From: an uncultured Oscillospiraceae bacterium
Lineage (GTDB): Bacteria; Bacillota; Clostridia; Oscillospirales; Oscillospiraceae
Length of the DNA: 6,563 nucleotides
Direction: 5' to 3'
Assembly (NCBI GenBank): GCA_944385305.1
Contig: CALWWS010000019.1
Coordinates: 1 to 6,563 of the forward strand
The notes beneath the pieces are model-generated. The model was given only the letters and a program-made list of their open reading frames with translations. It searched no databases and had not been told where the DNA came from. A program made the translations under genes and the position numbers. Shown here one piece after another: positions 6,175 through 6,563 of the stretch (within the stretch, counting starts at the first letter, position 1; each line of letters begins with the position of its first letter).

Positions 6175-6563
6175 GCACCCAGGGAGAGAAGATGACGCCC
6201 CGGGAGATTGAGGCGCGCAGCATGGCCATCATCGCCCGGGAGCTGGGTGACCGGGTCTTCCCGCCGGAGGAGCTGCCGGTGGTGAAGCGGATGATCCACA
6301 CCACCGCTGACTTTGACTACGCGGACAATCTGCGCTTCTCCCCCGGGGCGGTGGAGGCGGGACTGGCGGCCCTGAAGGAGGACTGCACCCTGGTCACCGA
6401 CACCCGCATGGCCTGGTCGGGGGTGAACAAGCGGGCGCTGGAGGGGCTGGGAGGCCGGGCGGCCTGCTTTATCGACGACCCCCAGGTGGCGGCACAGGCC
6501 GCCCAGCGGGAGGAGACCCGCTCCGCCGTGGCGGCGGAGCGGGCGGCCCAGCTGCCCGGGGCG
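6171..6563 (+). CDS. cbiC: Precorrin-8X methylmutase (cobalt-precorrin-8 methylmutase) CbiC/CobH (3' partial)
   Basis: CbiC moves the methyl group from C-11 to C-12 of (cobalt-)precorrin-8, giving (hydrogeno/cobyrinic) cobyrinate, the last step of corrin ring formation. 131 codons are visible without a stop; full-length proteins have about 200-230 residues, so the C-terminal third is outside the window. Visible are IEARSMAIIARELG (13-26), VVKRMIHTTADFDYADNLRF (37-56) with His43 at the place of the catalytic His of CobH, TLVTDTRMAWSGVNK (73-87), and CFIDDPQVA with ETRSAVAAE after it (99-123). The GTG start overlaps the cbiP stop as GTGA and has a well-placed ribosome binding site; ATG 6192 (residue 8) is an alternative. 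The cobalt-containing (anaerobic) substrate is inferred from the Clostridia-like setting and not shown by this protein alone. Identification is very secure. Confidence 0.94.
   Translation, partial: MSTQGEKMTPREIEARSMAIIARELGDRVFPPEELPVVKRMIHTTADFDYADNLRFSPGAVEAGLAALKEDCTLVTDTRMAWSGVNKRALEGLGGRAACFIDDPQVAAQAAQREETRSAVAAERAAQLPGA

Larger units (their letters stand above)
1..6563 (+). other. Section of a cobalamin biosynthesis operon
   Basis: Eight genes in the same direction are separated by: cobT 9 bases cobU; cobU -4 cobS; cobS -4 short cobU-like; short cobU-like -10 cbiB; cbiB 12 cobD; cobD 1 cbiP; cbiP -4 cbiC. This spacing fits one transcript with translational coupling. No space exists for an internal promoter, terminator or riboswitch. 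Genes for nucleotide-loop assembly come first, followed by corrin amidation and ring methylmutation. Functions of the same pathway not seen here include cbiA, the cobalt adenosyltransferase, an alpha-ribazole phosphatase and a lower-ligand synthesis gene. Confidence 0.9.

Overview
This window is one unbroken, single-strand stretch of an adenosylcobalamin (vitamin B12) biosynthesis operon. All eight recognisable genes lie on the + strand, packed with gaps of at most 12 bases or overlaps of 4 to 10 bases. The base composition is strongly GC-rich (roughly 70% by eye) with G/C at most third codon positions. The protein sequences resemble Firmicutes (Clostridia-type) versions: for example the CobS stretch GGIHLDGLCDTCDALGS and strong AGGAGG-type ribosome binding sites. 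A GC-rich gut anaerobe of the Oscillospiraceae kind (Flavonifractor-like) would fit. That is an impression from protein style, not a proven assignment.

Layout: cobT (5' end outside the window), cobU, cobS, a second short cobU-like gene, cbiB, cobD, cbiP, and the start of cbiC (3' end outside the window). There is no non-coding stretch long enough for an internal promoter, riboswitch or terminator, so the control region (in this pathway commonly a cobalamin riboswitch) must lie upstream of the window if it exists.

How the genes work together: CbiP amidates adenosylcobyrinic acid a,c-diamide to adenosylcobyric acid. CobD decarboxylates L-threonine phosphate to (R)-1-amino-2-propanol phosphate. 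CbiB joins these two products to give adenosylcobinamide phosphate. CobU activates this with GTP to adenosylcobinamide-GDP. CobT makes alpha-ribazole phosphate from a lower-ligand base. CobS joins both halves of the nucleotide loop. CbiC (precorrin-8X methylmutase) belongs to corrin ring formation, so the operon continues downstream into the ring-building part of de novo synthesis.

The most interesting point is the pair of CobU-type proteins on either side of cobS. The first is full length and keeps the P-loop and the histidine expected to carry GMP, but lacks the family's Asn-Glu-Val-Gly-type motif. The second is about 118 residues. It has that motif almost intact (REVGCGVVP), lacks the histidine region, and has Leu in place of the last Ser/Thr of the P-loop. 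The two look complementary, which suggests a division of labour or a mixed complex.
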